A stretch of 64,000 nt of DNA, from NCBI GenBank assembly GCA_018433765.1, contig JAHDQO010000001.1, positions 1-64,000 on the forward strand, read 5' to 3'. A program made the position numbers and the translations under genes. This document shows, in pieces, positions 54,101 to 62,241 of the stretch. Numbering within the stretch: the stretch's first letter is position 1; the number at the start of each line of letters is the position of its first letter. Origin of the DNA: Tissierellales bacterium (GTDB lineage: Bacteria > Bacillota > Clostridia > Tissierellales > Sedimentibacteraceae). Under the pieces are notes generated by a model. The model searched no databases, was not told the origin of the DNA, and was given only the letters and a program-made list of their open reading frames with translations.

Positions 54101-56811
54101 GAAAAGCTCTTCCAGAACCTAATTTAGAATGTAATTTAAATGAATATGAAGCACCAAGAAATAAAGTAGAAGAAAAGCTTACAGAAATATGGAGTGAAGT
54201 ATTAGGAGTTAAAAGAGTAGGAATAAGTGATAATTTCTTTGACTTAGGAGGACACTCATTAAAAGCAACAGTTCTAATATCAAAAATTCATAAAGAATTA
54301 AATAAAGAAATATCTTTAAAAGAGTTGTTTAAGAAACCAACAATAAAAGATTTAAGTAAGCTTATTAAAAATACAGAAGATAATCCCTTTTCAAAAATAG
54401 AAAAAGTAGAAGAAAAAGAATATTATGAAGTATCATCAGCTCAAAAAAGAATGTATATGCTTCAGGAATTTGATAAAGACAGTGTAGCATATAATACGCC
54501 TGGAGCTTTTGGATTAGAAGGAAAAATAAATAAGCAGAGAATAGAAAAAACTTTCAAAAAGCTTGTTATGAGACATGAAACATTAAGGACATATTTTGAA
54601 ATTATAGATGGTGAAATAGTACAAAAAATAGATAATTCATATGAATTTAAACTAATAGATAGAAAAGATAATGAAGAAATAGATACAATAATAAATAACT
54701 TTATAAAACCATTTGATTTAAGTAAAGCACCATTATTTAGGGTAGAACTTGTAGAGAGTAAAGAAAAAAAATATTTATTAATAGATATGCATCACATAAT
54801 GTCTGACGGTGTATCTGCAAACATACTAAAAAACGAATTTATTACTTTATATAAAGGAGAAGAGTTAAAATCTTTAAGCCTTCAATATAAAGACTTCGCA
54901 GCATGGCAGAATAACTTCTTAAAATCAGAGGAAATAAAAAAGCAAGAAAACTATTGGTTAGGTATATATAATGAAAAAGTAAAAATCTTAAGTTTACCAT
55001 ATGATAATAATGTTAAAACTGAGAATTTTGATGGTGGTGATGTGAACTTTGTAATAAATAAAGGATTAACAAAAAAAATATTGGAAATTAATAAAAACGT
55101 CGGATGTACTTTAAACAATTTTTTATTTACAATTTTAAATATTTTATTATTAAAATATACTATGAAAAACGATATTGTAATAGGAATTCCTGTAATGGGC
55201 AGACAACATGCAGATACTATGAGTATAGTTGGTGTATTTATAAATACTTTAGCCATAAGGAGTAGAATAGATGCTAATAAGACATTTATTGATTTTTTAA
55301 GATATGAAAATAATAACTTAATTGAAGCATATGAAAATCAAAGTTATCCGCTAGAAAAATTAGTAAGTAAAATAAATATTGAAAGAAATAAAGGAATAAA
55401 TTCAATTTTTAATATTATTTTTAATATGACTGAGGTCCAAGATAAAATTGATACGTATTATATTAATAATATAGGATTTAAAAAATATAATAGGAAAAAC
55501 CATAAATCAAAATTTGATTTATCTTTCAATGCTACTCATTTACAGAATAGTAACAAAATAATATGCTCTTTTTCATATAAAATTAGTTTATTTAATAAAA
55601 ATACAATTATTAAAATGAGCAGTAATTTCATAAATATAATAAAATTTGTATTAATAAATAGAAACGTAATTTTACACGAAATAAACATCTTTTCACCGGA
55701 AGAAAAAAAAGAGATATTATCAAAAATTGAAAGAAATATCAAACAAGAAAATATAAAAATTAATAATTTAGCAAAAATCACTTGCGCAAAAAGGAGTATT
55801 AATAACGGGTTAGAACAAAAGATTCTAAAAATTTGGAAAGATGTATTGAATGTAGAAGCTTTTGGAGTAAATGATAATTTTTTTGAATTTGGAGGTGATT
55901 CACTTAAAGTAATAAAAGTAATAAATCAAATGAAAAAAGTTATAGGAATTAAAGTATATATGCCACAGATATTTGAAAATAATACAGTAAGATTAATGTC
56001 TAAATGCTTATCTGATGACATTTGGTTAAAAAGTAATATTGGACCTAAATATTTGACTTTATTAAACGAAAAGAGAGAAACGAACTTATTTGGAATTGCA
56101 CCAATTTCAAGTTTTGGACTAGCATATAAGGATATAGCACATTTAATTTACAAGTGTTCATTTTATGCGTTAGACTATATAGAAAATGATAATAGAATAG
56201 ATCAATATATTAATATAATAAAATCAGTTCAACCTAGTGGGCCATATATATTATTGGGTTGGTCAGCTGGTGGATTAATAGCATATGATATAGCAAAAAA
56301 AATGGAATATAATGGAGACTATATTTCAAATATAATACTATTAGATTCTGTTCCATTAAGTAAAGACCAGAAAGACAAGTATGAAGAACTACTTAGTACT
56401 CCAGATGTATTTTTGTTAGCTGATTTAATTCATAAAAAAAATATTAGAACTAAAGAATTAGAAATTCAGATAGATGATTTAAAATTAGAAAAAGAAAATA
56501 CAAAAGAATTTTTAGATAGATATCAAGATAAAGATGAAAAGAGTAGATATTTTAAAAGAATTTATGAATATAATAAATTTATAAATGAAATTAATAGTAT
56601 AGGAAAGATAAATGCTAAGATACACTTATTACAAGTATTAAGAGTAAAGGATAATAAAATTAATATCTTTGCACAAAAAGGGTGGAGAAAGCTAACAAAA
56701 AATAGCGTTATAAAATACAATTGCTATGGAACTCATTTTGACATGCTTGATAAATATGCTTTACAAAATGCTAGAATAGTAAATAAAATTATTGATAATA
56801 TACTTAATTAA
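48148..56811 (+). CDS. NRPS2: C-A(Ser)-T-C-A(aromatic)-T-C-T-TE
   Basis: 2887 residues. First C domain with H-H-I-L-Y-D-G-W-S near 152. A domain about 460-960, whose pocket reads D-V-W-H-F-S-L-I-D-K (Ser). T Ser about 1008. Second C with H-H-I-I-S-D-G at 1186. A domain about 1510-1990, pocket D-A-S-T-L-A-A-I-C-K (aromatic, closest to a Tyr code). T Ser about 2037. Third C with H-H-I-M-S-D-G at 2215. A T domain (Ser about 2585) follows after only a short linker, with no A domain. Terminal thioesterase has G-W-S-A-G-G (Ser about 2706) and His in G-T-H-F-D-M. It overlaps the exporter stop by 4 bases with TTG 48148; ATG 48157 or 48172 are alternative starts. Confidence 0.9.
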   Translation: MKGMKFVNMVNKLDKKNVENLMELTSLQHGILFHYISDELSTEYHEQLSLTIKGNIKVDLIKRAWNLVIENNEILRTVFRWKEIDKPIQIVLKEHQIKIENLDFTNEKDKNKAVENVKLMDLNNRIDITKETVRVYLCKLEDYKYEMIISNHHILYDGWSNGIILKELMQAYTCLYKGKELNNFTKTKFSEFIKYINNLNKDNQRNYWTNYLQNLDSRGDWFDSVEDSSTLKQISHKINETKADKIKEFAKKNKISLSSILYGVWGVLIQKLSNTEDVIFGTTVSGRPENIKLVDNIVGLFINTIPLRIKSDKDVTFIELIKNTDCTMNERKDFENTPLVDIKEYCGIKANEEFFNSIVTIENYPLDLNLNKNNILSIEDFSIIEKTNYNMDLEILTFDGIEFKFNYRDKSINENTAQKLGIYLERIIDTLYDCPNIKLSEIEILTEKEKHQILYEFNDTKAEYPKDKTIQELFEEQVEKTPDNIAVVFEDKKLTYKELNEKANSLARLLRSKGVQPDTIIGIMVERSLEMIIGIMGILKAGGAYLPIDSNYPKKRIEYVLNDSESKILLSTEELMNNIEYNGEFINLYMKDIFEGNSRNLEIINNSNNLAYVIYTSGTTGKPKGVMIEHKPLVNRLNWMQKKYPLNENDMILQKTTFTFDVSVWEIFWWSLIGAKVCMLTHNNEKDPLKIIEAINKYNITTMHFVPSMLNSFLYYIEENQKDVELPSLRQVFCSGEPLNYKQVIKFYKKFNLSKKLINLYGPTEATIDVSYFECNNNVIKSVPIGKPIDNIKLYILNKNKLMPIGVSGELCISGDGLARGYLNRPELTKEKFVDNPFEIGTKMYKTGDLARWIPDGNIEFLGRIDNQVKLRGFRIELGEIESILLGHVDVKETVVLSRENKYSDKYLCAYVVSEKKISELDLKSHLKKSLPKYMIPSYFVQVDKMPVTTNGKLNRKALPKPNLDVILNEYEAPRNEIEEKLSKIWSEVLGVKRVGINDDFFDLGGHSLKATVLISKIHKELNKEIPLKELFKKPTIKDLSKLIKNTEDNLYLRIEKVEERKYYEASSSQKRMYMIQQFNEDSVAYNMPVVFELEGEIDKQRIEETFKKLVIRHEALRTYFQTIDGEIVQKIDNSYQFKLIDKKDNEEIDTIINNFIKPFDLSKAPLFSVELVESKEKKYLLIDMHHIISDGVSANILTNDFVTLYKGEELEPLNLQYKDFAAWQNNFLKSEEMKKQEEYWIKRFSDEIPVLNMPTDYERPVIQNFEGNSLSFKVNEETTEKLRKLAKEIGSTMYMVLLSAFNILLSKYSGQEDIIIGTPIAGRPHAELENIMGMFVNTLALRNKPERRKKYLEFLNDVKENSLKAYENQSYQFETLVEKLDIVRDTSRNPLFDVMFNLIDTEDSDDIDLDGLILKQYSKENKISKFDLTLNALEKDKILEFSLEYCTKLFNKEDIERISKHYIRVLENIINNKEIKINEIEILTEEEKHQILYKFNDTKADYPKDKTIQELFEEQVEKTPDNTAVVFEDKKLTYRELNEKANQLARVLRSKGVQPDTIIGIMVGRSLEMIIGIMGILKAGGAYLPIDPNYPKKRIEYMLKDSESKVLLSKNSIADTIEFEGRIIDIYDEEYLKEDTRNLDIINSSNDLAYVIYTSGTTGEPKGVMIEHKGIINLKVYYEKEYEITKHDNIVQFASCSFDAAVSEVNMALLIGGSLYIVSKEIISDLNKFEEFINTKNITIVTLPPIYATNLRTVKINSLRILLTAGSKTNFYLVNRWKNKVKYINAYGPTETTICATDWKYDKDNYTDRLIPIGKPIYNTQIYIVNDNQIMPIGIPGEICISGDGLARGYINRPELTKEKFVENPFNPGKKMYKTGDLARWLPDGNIEFLGRIDNQVKIRGFRIELGEIENRLLNHEDINEAAVLVKEGKYNDKYLCAYVVSEKEITKLNLKGYLEESLPEYMVPSYFIQLQKMPLTANGKLNRKALPEPNLECNLNEYEAPRNKVEEKLTEIWSEVLGVKRVGISDNFFDLGGHSLKATVLISKIHKELNKEISLKELFKKPTIKDLSKLIKNTEDNPFSKIEKVEEKEYYEVSSAQKRMYMLQEFDKDSVAYNTPGAFGLEGKINKQRIEKTFKKLVMRHETLRTYFEIIDGEIVQKIDNSYEFKLIDRKDNEEIDTIINNFIKPFDLSKAPLFRVELVESKEKKYLLIDMHHIMSDGVSANILKNEFITLYKGEELKSLSLQYKDFAAWQNNFLKSEEIKKQENYWLGIYNEKVKILSLPYDNNVKTENFDGGDVNFVINKGLTKKILEINKNVGCTLNNFLFTILNILLLKYTMKNDIVIGIPVMGRQHADTMSIVGVFINTLAIRSRIDANKTFIDFLRYENNNLIEAYENQSYPLEKLVSKINIERNKGINSIFNIIFNMTEVQDKIDTYYINNIGFKKYNRKNHKSKFDLSFNATHLQNSNKIICSFSYKISLFNKNTIIKMSSNFINIIKFVLINRNVILHEINIFSPEEKKEILSKIERNIKQENIKINNLAKITCAKRSINNGLEQKILKIWKDVLNVEAFGVNDNFFEFGGDSLKVIKVINQMKKVIGIKVYMPQIFENNTVRLMSKCLSDDIWLKSNIGPKYLTLLNEKRETNLFGIAPISSFGLAYKDIAHLIYKCSFYALDYIENDNRIDQYINIIKSVQPSGPYILLGWSAGGLIAYDIAKKMEYNGDYISNIILLDSVPLSKDQKDKYEELLSTPDVFLLADLIHKKNIRTKELEIQIDDLKLEKENTKEFLDRYQDKDEKSRYFKRIYEYNKFINEINSIGKINAKIHLLQVLRVKDNKINIFAQKGWRKLTKNSVIKYNCYGTHFDMLDKYALQNARIVNKIIDNILN

Positions 56812-57286
56812 AAATAATATTTTTTAAAGATTCAACACGAATAGTTATAAAATCATTTATTAATATTACATAAAAAAACGTCTATAAGTAGCAATTTTAA
56901 ATGACAACAAATGTAACTTAATAATAATAAAAAATTATTTATCAATTTGTTAGAATAAATTACTACGTCATTAAATCACATCTATTGAGAAATTTATAAC
57001 AAAACAACAACTTAAAGAAATTTTAAATAATTCTAAAATAAACTGTGATTTGTCCCCACAATCTATTACTAATAATTATAGTATCAAATATTCTGTTAGG
57101 GTAGGGAGGTGCGTAGTCTTATGTAAAGGGCTTACTGAATGTTTTGAAGAATCAATTTCACTTGTTTTGTGAGTTAATTAACTATATCTAAATATTACAT
57201 GAAATGTTATTCAAATTAATATTTTTTTACTTAATGAAAATCCTAAAATTCAAAATAAAAGATTATATAAGGAGGACAATGATAAT
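56812..57286. other. 475-base non-coding gap between the two biosynthetic loci
   Basis: No supported gene. No clear terminator follows NRPS2. The stretch around 57090-57130 (GGTAGGGAGGTGCGTAGTC) is unusually G-rich for the region. A 65-codon open frame (56975-57169) lacks a usable start codon and a ribosome binding site. AAGGAGGA at 57269 belongs to the next gene. Confidence 0.5.
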
Positions 57287-57541
57287 TTGAATGTTTGTGA
57301 TATGAAATTAAGAGATTTAGTAATTTCAAATTCATCAAAAAAAGTTATAGATAAAGAAATTAATAATGAAACAAATTTAATTTTAGATCTTGATTATGAT
57401 TCAATGCAAATTATTAATTTAATTGTAGATATTGAAAATACTTATAAATTTGAGTTTGAAATAGAAAACCTTGATTTAAATGTAATAACTAATTTCGGAT
57501 CATTAAAGAATATGATTATAAAAAAAATGACAAATACATAG
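57287..57541 (+). CDS. Free-standing acyl/peptidyl carrier protein
   Basis: 84 residues, start TTG 57287 with GGAGGA 10 bases upstream (ATG 57302 is an alternative). The carrier fold is recognisable: helix I, then L-D-L-D-Y-D-S-M-Q-I-I-N-L with the phosphopantetheine Ser in D-S-M, then I-E-N-T-Y-K-F-E-F-E and a final helix (L-K-N-M-I). Acidic, as usual for ACPs. It is the first gene of the following locus but could also hold the acyl starter or the missing residue for the NRPS. No ketosynthase or AMP-ligase is adjacent. Confidence 0.72.
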   Translation: MNVCDMKLRDLVISNSSKKVIDKEINNETNLILDLDYDSMQIINLIVDIENTYKFEFEIENLDLNVITNFGSLKNMIIKKMTNT

Positions 57542-57676
57542 GTAAATAAAATAATTACATAATTTATTATTATGTTTAGTATAAGTTTCTAGAAAAAAAT
57601 TCGTGTATGAAATCATTAAAAGATAAATATTTTATTGTAAAATTATTTAAATAATAAAGCGAAGGAGAAAAATGTA

Positions 57677-58759
57677 ATGGGAAAAATAAAGGTAGTAATT
57701 GCAGGTATTGGATCATGTGCATCAAGTTTGGTTCAGTATATATGGAAATCAAAACATCTTGGAAAGAATGAAAAACTTCACGGAGTTTCAGCTCAAATTA
57801 TAGGTGGATATAAAATAGAGGATATTGAAATAGTTGGTGGCTTTGATATTGATAAAAACAAAATTGGAAAAACAATAACTGAAGCTATTTATGCAGATGT
57901 AAATAAAGCCATAAAGCATGTAGATAATATTAAAAATGATTCGGTAGTAGAAGCAGGATTGTTGGATGATGGTATGGATGGGTATTTGTTGCCTGAAGTT
58001 AAGATTGATGATCAATGTAGAAAAATATTACCTGACACAATTGTTGAGATTTTAAAACGTTGGGATGCAGATGTACTAGTTTGTTTTTTGCCAACAGGTT
58101 CATATAAGGATGTATATAATTATTCTCAAATAGCACTTAAAGCAAAAGTTGCATTTATTAATGGAACACCAGAACTTATTGCAAATGATCCAACAATAGG
58201 TAATGCATTTAAAATTGCAGGGGTTCCTCTTTTAGGAGATGACATGCGTAGTCATTTAGGTGCAACAGCATTACATACTGATCTTATTGAATTAATGCAT
58301 TCAAGGGGAATTGAAGTAAAAAATACCTATCAGTTAAATTTTGGAGGAAATGCTGATTTTATGAATTTGTCTAGTCCACTAAGGTCAAATAGTAAAAAGA
58401 AATCAAAACGTAAGGCATTATCTTTTGCAGGAATAGATGCAAGTAATGTTGCTGCAGGACCTAATGGTTATATAAAGTATTTGATGGATAATAAAATATG
58501 CTATTTGCGCCTTGAAGGTATTTCTGTTTTGGAATCTCCAGTAAATATTGAAGTAAAGCTTGAGGTAGAAGATAGTCCAAATGCAGCAGGTGTTATAGTA
58601 AGTGCAATACGTATAGCTAAAACGGCTCAAGACAAAAAAATGTCTGGAGTTATTAGTGAAGTATGTGCATTTTTGTTTAAGAGCCCTGTAGAAGGATGTA
58701 ATGAATCTGAAGCACGAGTATTATTTAATAGGTTCATAAGAAATACAAATAGTAATTAG
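57677..58759 (+). CDS. Inositol-3-phosphate synthase (actinobacterial/archaeal type)
   Basis: 360 residues. NAD-binding V-V-I-A-G-I-G-S-C-A-S-S at the N-terminus, N-G-T-P-E-L-I-A-N-D-P near 165, and the active-site block G-D-D-M-R-S-H-L-G-A-T followed by Y-Q-L-N-F-G-G-N-A-D-F-M-N-L, typical of INO1-family enzymes. It would turn glucose 6-phosphate into myo-inositol 3-phosphate. Rare in clostridia. GAAGGAG precedes the ATG. Arg codons such as CGT and CGC set it apart from the NRPS genes. It probably feeds an inositol-containing product made by the downstream kinases and transferase. Confidence 0.87.
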   Translation: MGKIKVVIAGIGSCASSLVQYIWKSKHLGKNEKLHGVSAQIIGGYKIEDIEIVGGFDIDKNKIGKTITEAIYADVNKAIKHVDNIKNDSVVEAGLLDDGMDGYLLPEVKIDDQCRKILPDTIVEILKRWDADVLVCFLPTGSYKDVYNYSQIALKAKVAFINGTPELIANDPTIGNAFKIAGVPLLGDDMRSHLGATALHTDLIELMHSRGIEVKNTYQLNFGGNADFMNLSSPLRSNSKKKSKRKALSFAGIDASNVAAGPNGYIKYLMDNKICYLRLEGISVLESPVNIEVKLEVEDSPNAAGVIVSAIRIAKTAQDKKMSGVISEVCAFLFKSPVEGCNESEARVLFNRFIRNTNSN

Positions 58760-58964
58760 TGATGAATAATTAAAAGTAGTAAAACAAATGTTACAGTAAA
58801 CTAAATATTAATTTAATGTTTGGTAAATAAAACATTAAAGCTTAGTTTAAAATTATTATTATAGATAAAGTGATAATTTATATTAAAATTGTATTAAAAA
58901 TAAAAAATTCGCAGAGTTTTGATATAGATTTGTTTGAAACTGGGCGAAAAGAAAGTGAGTTAAT

Positions 58965-60176
58965 ATGAAAATTGATGTTAGTGAAAATATTAATAATGAT
59001 GTTTCTAAAATGCCTTTTGAATTAGTTGAACGTAAAGGTGTTGGACATCCTGATACAATATGTGATGCAATATCCGAGGTAACTTCTCAAAAATATTCAA
59101 AATACTGCTATGAAAATTTTGGCAGAATTCCACATCATTGGTTTGACAAAGTCATGTTGATTGGAGGAGAAGCAGATATTGATTATGGAAAAGGAGAAAT
59201 AATTAAACCTTACCAGATTGTTTTTGCAGGTAAAGTTACAAATTATGTTGGGAATATAGAAATACCTGTAAGCAAAATACTATACGAGGGTGTAAATGAA
59301 GTTTTATCAAATGTATTGACTGGATTTGTTCCTAGGAAGCATGCAGTTGTTATCAATATGTTAGTGGATAGCCAAGGATCTGGTAGAAAAACTTCGAGAT
59401 ATAGACCTAATTCTGTAGAAGAATTAAGTCAAATAAATAATGCACAACTAAAATCTAATGATAGTAACTTATTATCTGGGTATGCTCCACTTTCTTCACT
59501 GGAAATACTTGTTTTATCAGTAGAGAGTTTTGTAAATGGAAAAGATTTCAAGAAAAAGAATTACGATACTGGGTGGGATGTTAAATTATTTGGTAGTAGA
59601 AGGAAAGATATGGTATCACTTTTAGTAAATGTACCATTTTTAGCAAAACATATAACTAGTATGGAACAATATCGTAAAAGAGAGAAAGAAATATGTAATG
59701 ATATTTTAAATTTTATTGATACAAATAATTTAGTACATCCGAAATTGTCTTTAAATGCTCAGGATGGAGGTGGATTGCCATATTTAACTGCATTAGGAAC
59801 TGTTGCAGATACAGGCGATGTTGGTGTCACAGGACGAGGAAATCGTATTAATGGGCTTATTACACCTATGCGGAGTATGAGTATTGAGGCTCCAGCAGGG
59901 AAAAACCCTCTTGATCATACTGGAAAGTTATATGGTATTCTAGCTAATAGATTAGCTAATAAAATTTATGAATATATTGGTAAACCTGTTCAAACTCATA
60001 TATTTACCTCAAAAGAATCATCATTAAAAGACCCAGATAATGTTATCGTTGAAATTAACGATTGGACGTATAATTTTGTAGAAGCAAAGTATATAAATAA
60101 AATTGTAATAAATGAATTTAATAATGTTGGCAAAATTACTAAGGAATTGTTACTTAATGGAATAACCTTATGGTAA
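58965..60176 (+). CDS. Archaeal-type S-adenosylmethionine synthetase
   Basis: 403 residues. Motifs of the archaeal MAT family: E-R-K-G-V-G-H-P-D-T-I-C-D-A-I near residue 23, D-K-V-M-L-I-G-G, S-G-Y-A-P-L-S-S-L-E, G-R-G-N-R-I-N-G-L-I-T-P and S-I-E-A-P-A-G-K-N-P. It is not the ordinary bacterial MetK. It makes SAM from ATP and methionine, so a dedicated SAM supply for methylation or aminopropyl/aminocarboxypropyl transfer in this locus is likely. The 205-base gap upstream has no clear terminator. GAAAGTGAG is the weak ribosome binding site. Confidence 0.87.
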   Translation: MKIDVSENINNDVSKMPFELVERKGVGHPDTICDAISEVTSQKYSKYCYENFGRIPHHWFDKVMLIGGEADIDYGKGEIIKPYQIVFAGKVTNYVGNIEIPVSKILYEGVNEVLSNVLTGFVPRKHAVVINMLVDSQGSGRKTSRYRPNSVEELSQINNAQLKSNDSNLLSGYAPLSSLEILVLSVESFVNGKDFKKKNYDTGWDVKLFGSRRKDMVSLLVNVPFLAKHITSMEQYRKREKEICNDILNFIDTNNLVHPKLSLNAQDGGGLPYLTALGTVADTGDVGVTGRGNRINGLITPMRSMSIEAPAGKNPLDHTGKLYGILANRLANKIYEYIGKPVQTHIFTSKESSLKDPDNVIVEINDWTYNFVEAKYINKIVINEFNNVGKITKELLLNGITLW

Positions 60177-60253
60177 AAATAATGTTGTTTATTATATAGT
60201 TTAACTTTGTTAAAAATAAATTAGTAAAAGATATAATTTAGGAAGTGACTATA

Positions 60254-61234
60254 ATGAAGAGAATATTTAGTTGTCAAAGCGTAAATGTATTAGTAAATGC
60301 TCCAAAAAAATTAATTAAAAGGATTGAATTTCTTTCAAAGGAATACTTTACGGTTAGCATGGAAAAAAATATTGGCTCGTGGGAAATAAGTGTATTAGAA
60401 GCAAAAGATATCAAAGGATACGAGAAAGTATGTATTCATGCAGAGGGAGAGCCCGAATGTAATTTATTTATTAATGGTAATGATAGAAAAATTATATTTA
60501 TTATGAATGATAATAATCAGGAATGGTTAATTCAAAATATACATCGAATGATAAGAGTTTTATTAAGGATGCAATGCATTGAAAAAGGTCACTTGTTTAT
60601 GCATGGTGGTCTTGTTAATTATCGTGGATATGGTATTGCTTTTTTAGGTGGAAAGAAAGCAGGAAAAACTTCTTCTATTTTGTCAATGTTATCGTTAATG
60701 GATTCAGTCTTTGTTTCAAATGATGACATTTCATTTTTTGAAAATGATAATGTATGGATGGCACAGGGGTGGCCACGTTCAATTGTAGTTAGAGAAGATA
60801 CTTTGGAAAAAGTATGTGGTAGAAAAAAAAATACTTTTGTACATGAACTACATCATCCGTTGAATTCTAGTAATAAATTGATATGTTTTTATCCAGATGA
60901 ATTTGTAAATATTTTTAATAGAAAATTATCTTCTGAAAGTATATTATCAGGTATTATTTTTCCTAGTTTTTCGAATGATGTTAATATGTCATATTTTAGA
61001 CAGTTAAATGAAGAAGAAGCAGAAAAATTTGTAATTGAAAATATTTTGATAAATCCAGCGAAATATAATGAGTTTTTATTTGAATTTTTTCAGTTAAAAA
61101 ATATAGATTCATATTACAAGCAGATTAAAAGATTAATACATCAAATACCTTGCTATGAACTAGTACAATCTTTTGAAAATTTAAAGGAAAGTTCTATAAT
61201 TATTAAGAATTTTATAGATAATTTAAAATTATGA
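60254..61234 (+). CDS. HPr kinase-like protein (HprK-related)
   Basis: 326 residues from ATG 60254 (AGGAAGTG upstream; GTG 60245 possible). Walker A is F-L-G-G-K-K-A-G-K-T-S near residue 134, followed by V-S-N-D-D-I-S-F-F as the Walker B-like acidic pair. Upstream H-L-F-M-H-G-G-L-V resembles the strand before the P-loop in HprK-like proteins. It lacks the HprK N-terminal domain. Relatives occur in lasso-peptide and other clusters, where they phosphorylate a Ser or a small molecule. It overlaps the next gene by 4 bases (ATGA). Confidence 0.75.
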   Translation: MKRIFSCQSVNVLVNAPKKLIKRIEFLSKEYFTVSMEKNIGSWEISVLEAKDIKGYEKVCIHAEGEPECNLFINGNDRKIIFIMNDNNQEWLIQNIHRMIRVLLRMQCIEKGHLFMHGGLVNYRGYGIAFLGGKKAGKTSSILSMLSLMDSVFVSNDDISFFENDNVWMAQGWPRSIVVREDTLEKVCGRKKNTFVHELHHPLNSSNKLICFYPDEFVNIFNRKLSSESILSGIIFPSFSNDVNMSYFRQLNEEEAEKFVIENILINPAKYNEFLFEFFQLKNIDSYYKQIKRLIHQIPCYELVQSFENLKESSIIIKNFIDNLKL

Positions 61235-62229
61235 AGTTAAAAAATCTTAGTCATACTCAAATGGCAATTGATATTTACAAAAGAATATATACTCCTTCTA
61301 ATTGTGATGATATTATTATAAAGCCATTTAGAAATATTGGTGCTAATTTAAATTGGTATATAAATGATAATTTAAAGGAATTTGTTCTTAAACGTTATAG
61401 TAATAAAAATAAGGATTATTTTATTAATCAAGATGTTTTTTTATGTTCATTAAATCAAAATGGTATTCCAATTCCTAAAAATATAGAGAAGGACGGTAAA
61501 AAAGCTTTTTATTTGAATGGCTATTGGTGGCAGCTTATGGAGTTTGTTAAAGGTAGACAATTTAAAACAGGCAGTTTAAAAGATGTAATTAATGCGGCTA
61601 CATTGTTAAAAAAAATACATAACATTCCATTCGATGGTGATATGACAATAAAAACTTTACATGATCCAATTTCTTGGCTTGATAATCCAGATATAGAATT
61701 GGATATGCTTAAGAAAGTTATGTTAAAATATAATAAATTTGATAGTAGTTTGTTCAATGAAATAAAAATGATTGTTAAAGAAATAATATTGAAATGTTCA
61801 CTTAGTACTTACTTTGATTTACCATATGCTATTGTACATGGAGATTATCATGGAAACAATTTGCTATTTGATGAAGATGGAAATATTTGTTGTCTTTTAG
61901 ATTTAGAGAGTGTGAATTACTCAACTCGTGTTACTGATGTAGCTCAAGGAGCATTTTTAATGGCGAGAGTTAATAAAAAAACGAATTTAATAAATAAGGA
62001 ATTAGCGAGGTTATTCCTAGATTTCTATGGAGATTTAACCAAATTAGAGTTACAGATGCTTGTGCCAATACTACAATTAAGGTTTTTGCCAAGAGCACAA
62101 TATATTGAAGAACTAGGGAAATCTGATATAAAAAAAATTGATAATGAAATAGCATGGTCTATTAATGCATTTTATGCTATTGAAAATCAAATGACTGAAA
62201 TAATTGATCTAATTTATAATTTTTTATAA
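61231..62229 (+). CDS. APH/choline-kinase-like phosphotransferase
   Basis: 332 residues of the aminoglycoside-phosphotransferase fold. The catalytic loop is I-V-H-G-D-Y-H-G-N-N-L-L-F (Asp base), and the metal-binding D-L-E-S replaces the usual D-F-D/E. An N-terminal lobe carries F-V-L-K-R-Y (ATP Lys). Homoserine kinase II, choline kinase and CotS-type spore kinases share these features. Together with the overlapping HprK-like gene it suggests two successive phosphorylations. Inositol or an inositol-derived alcohol is a reasonable but unproven acceptor. Confidence 0.78.
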   Translation: MKLKNLSHTQMAIDIYKRIYTPSNCDDIIIKPFRNIGANLNWYINDNLKEFVLKRYSNKNKDYFINQDVFLCSLNQNGIPIPKNIEKDGKKAFYLNGYWWQLMEFVKGRQFKTGSLKDVINAATLLKKIHNIPFDGDMTIKTLHDPISWLDNPDIELDMLKKVMLKYNKFDSSLFNEIKMIVKEIILKCSLSTYFDLPYAIVHGDYHGNNLLFDEDGNICCLLDLESVNYSTRVTDVAQGAFLMARVNKKTNLINKELARLFLDFYGDLTKLELQMLVPILQLRFLPRAQYIEELGKSDIKKIDNEIAWSINAFYAIENQMTEIIDLIYNFL

Positions 62230-62241
62230 ATATTAGGAGGT

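Noticed and set aside
54400-55700. Third C-like domain of NRPS2 as an epimerisation domain
   Set aside because: Its motifs (S-S-A-Q-K-R-M-Y, H-H-I-M-S-D-G, I-G-I-P-V-M-G-R) are those of an LCL condensation domain. The epimerisation marker seen in NRPS1 (R-T-V-G-W-F) is missing.
56975-57169. 65-codon open frame on the + strand in the gap after NRPS2
   Set aside because: It has no ATG or supported alternative start, no ribosome binding site and no recognisable motif. The frame is probably chance.
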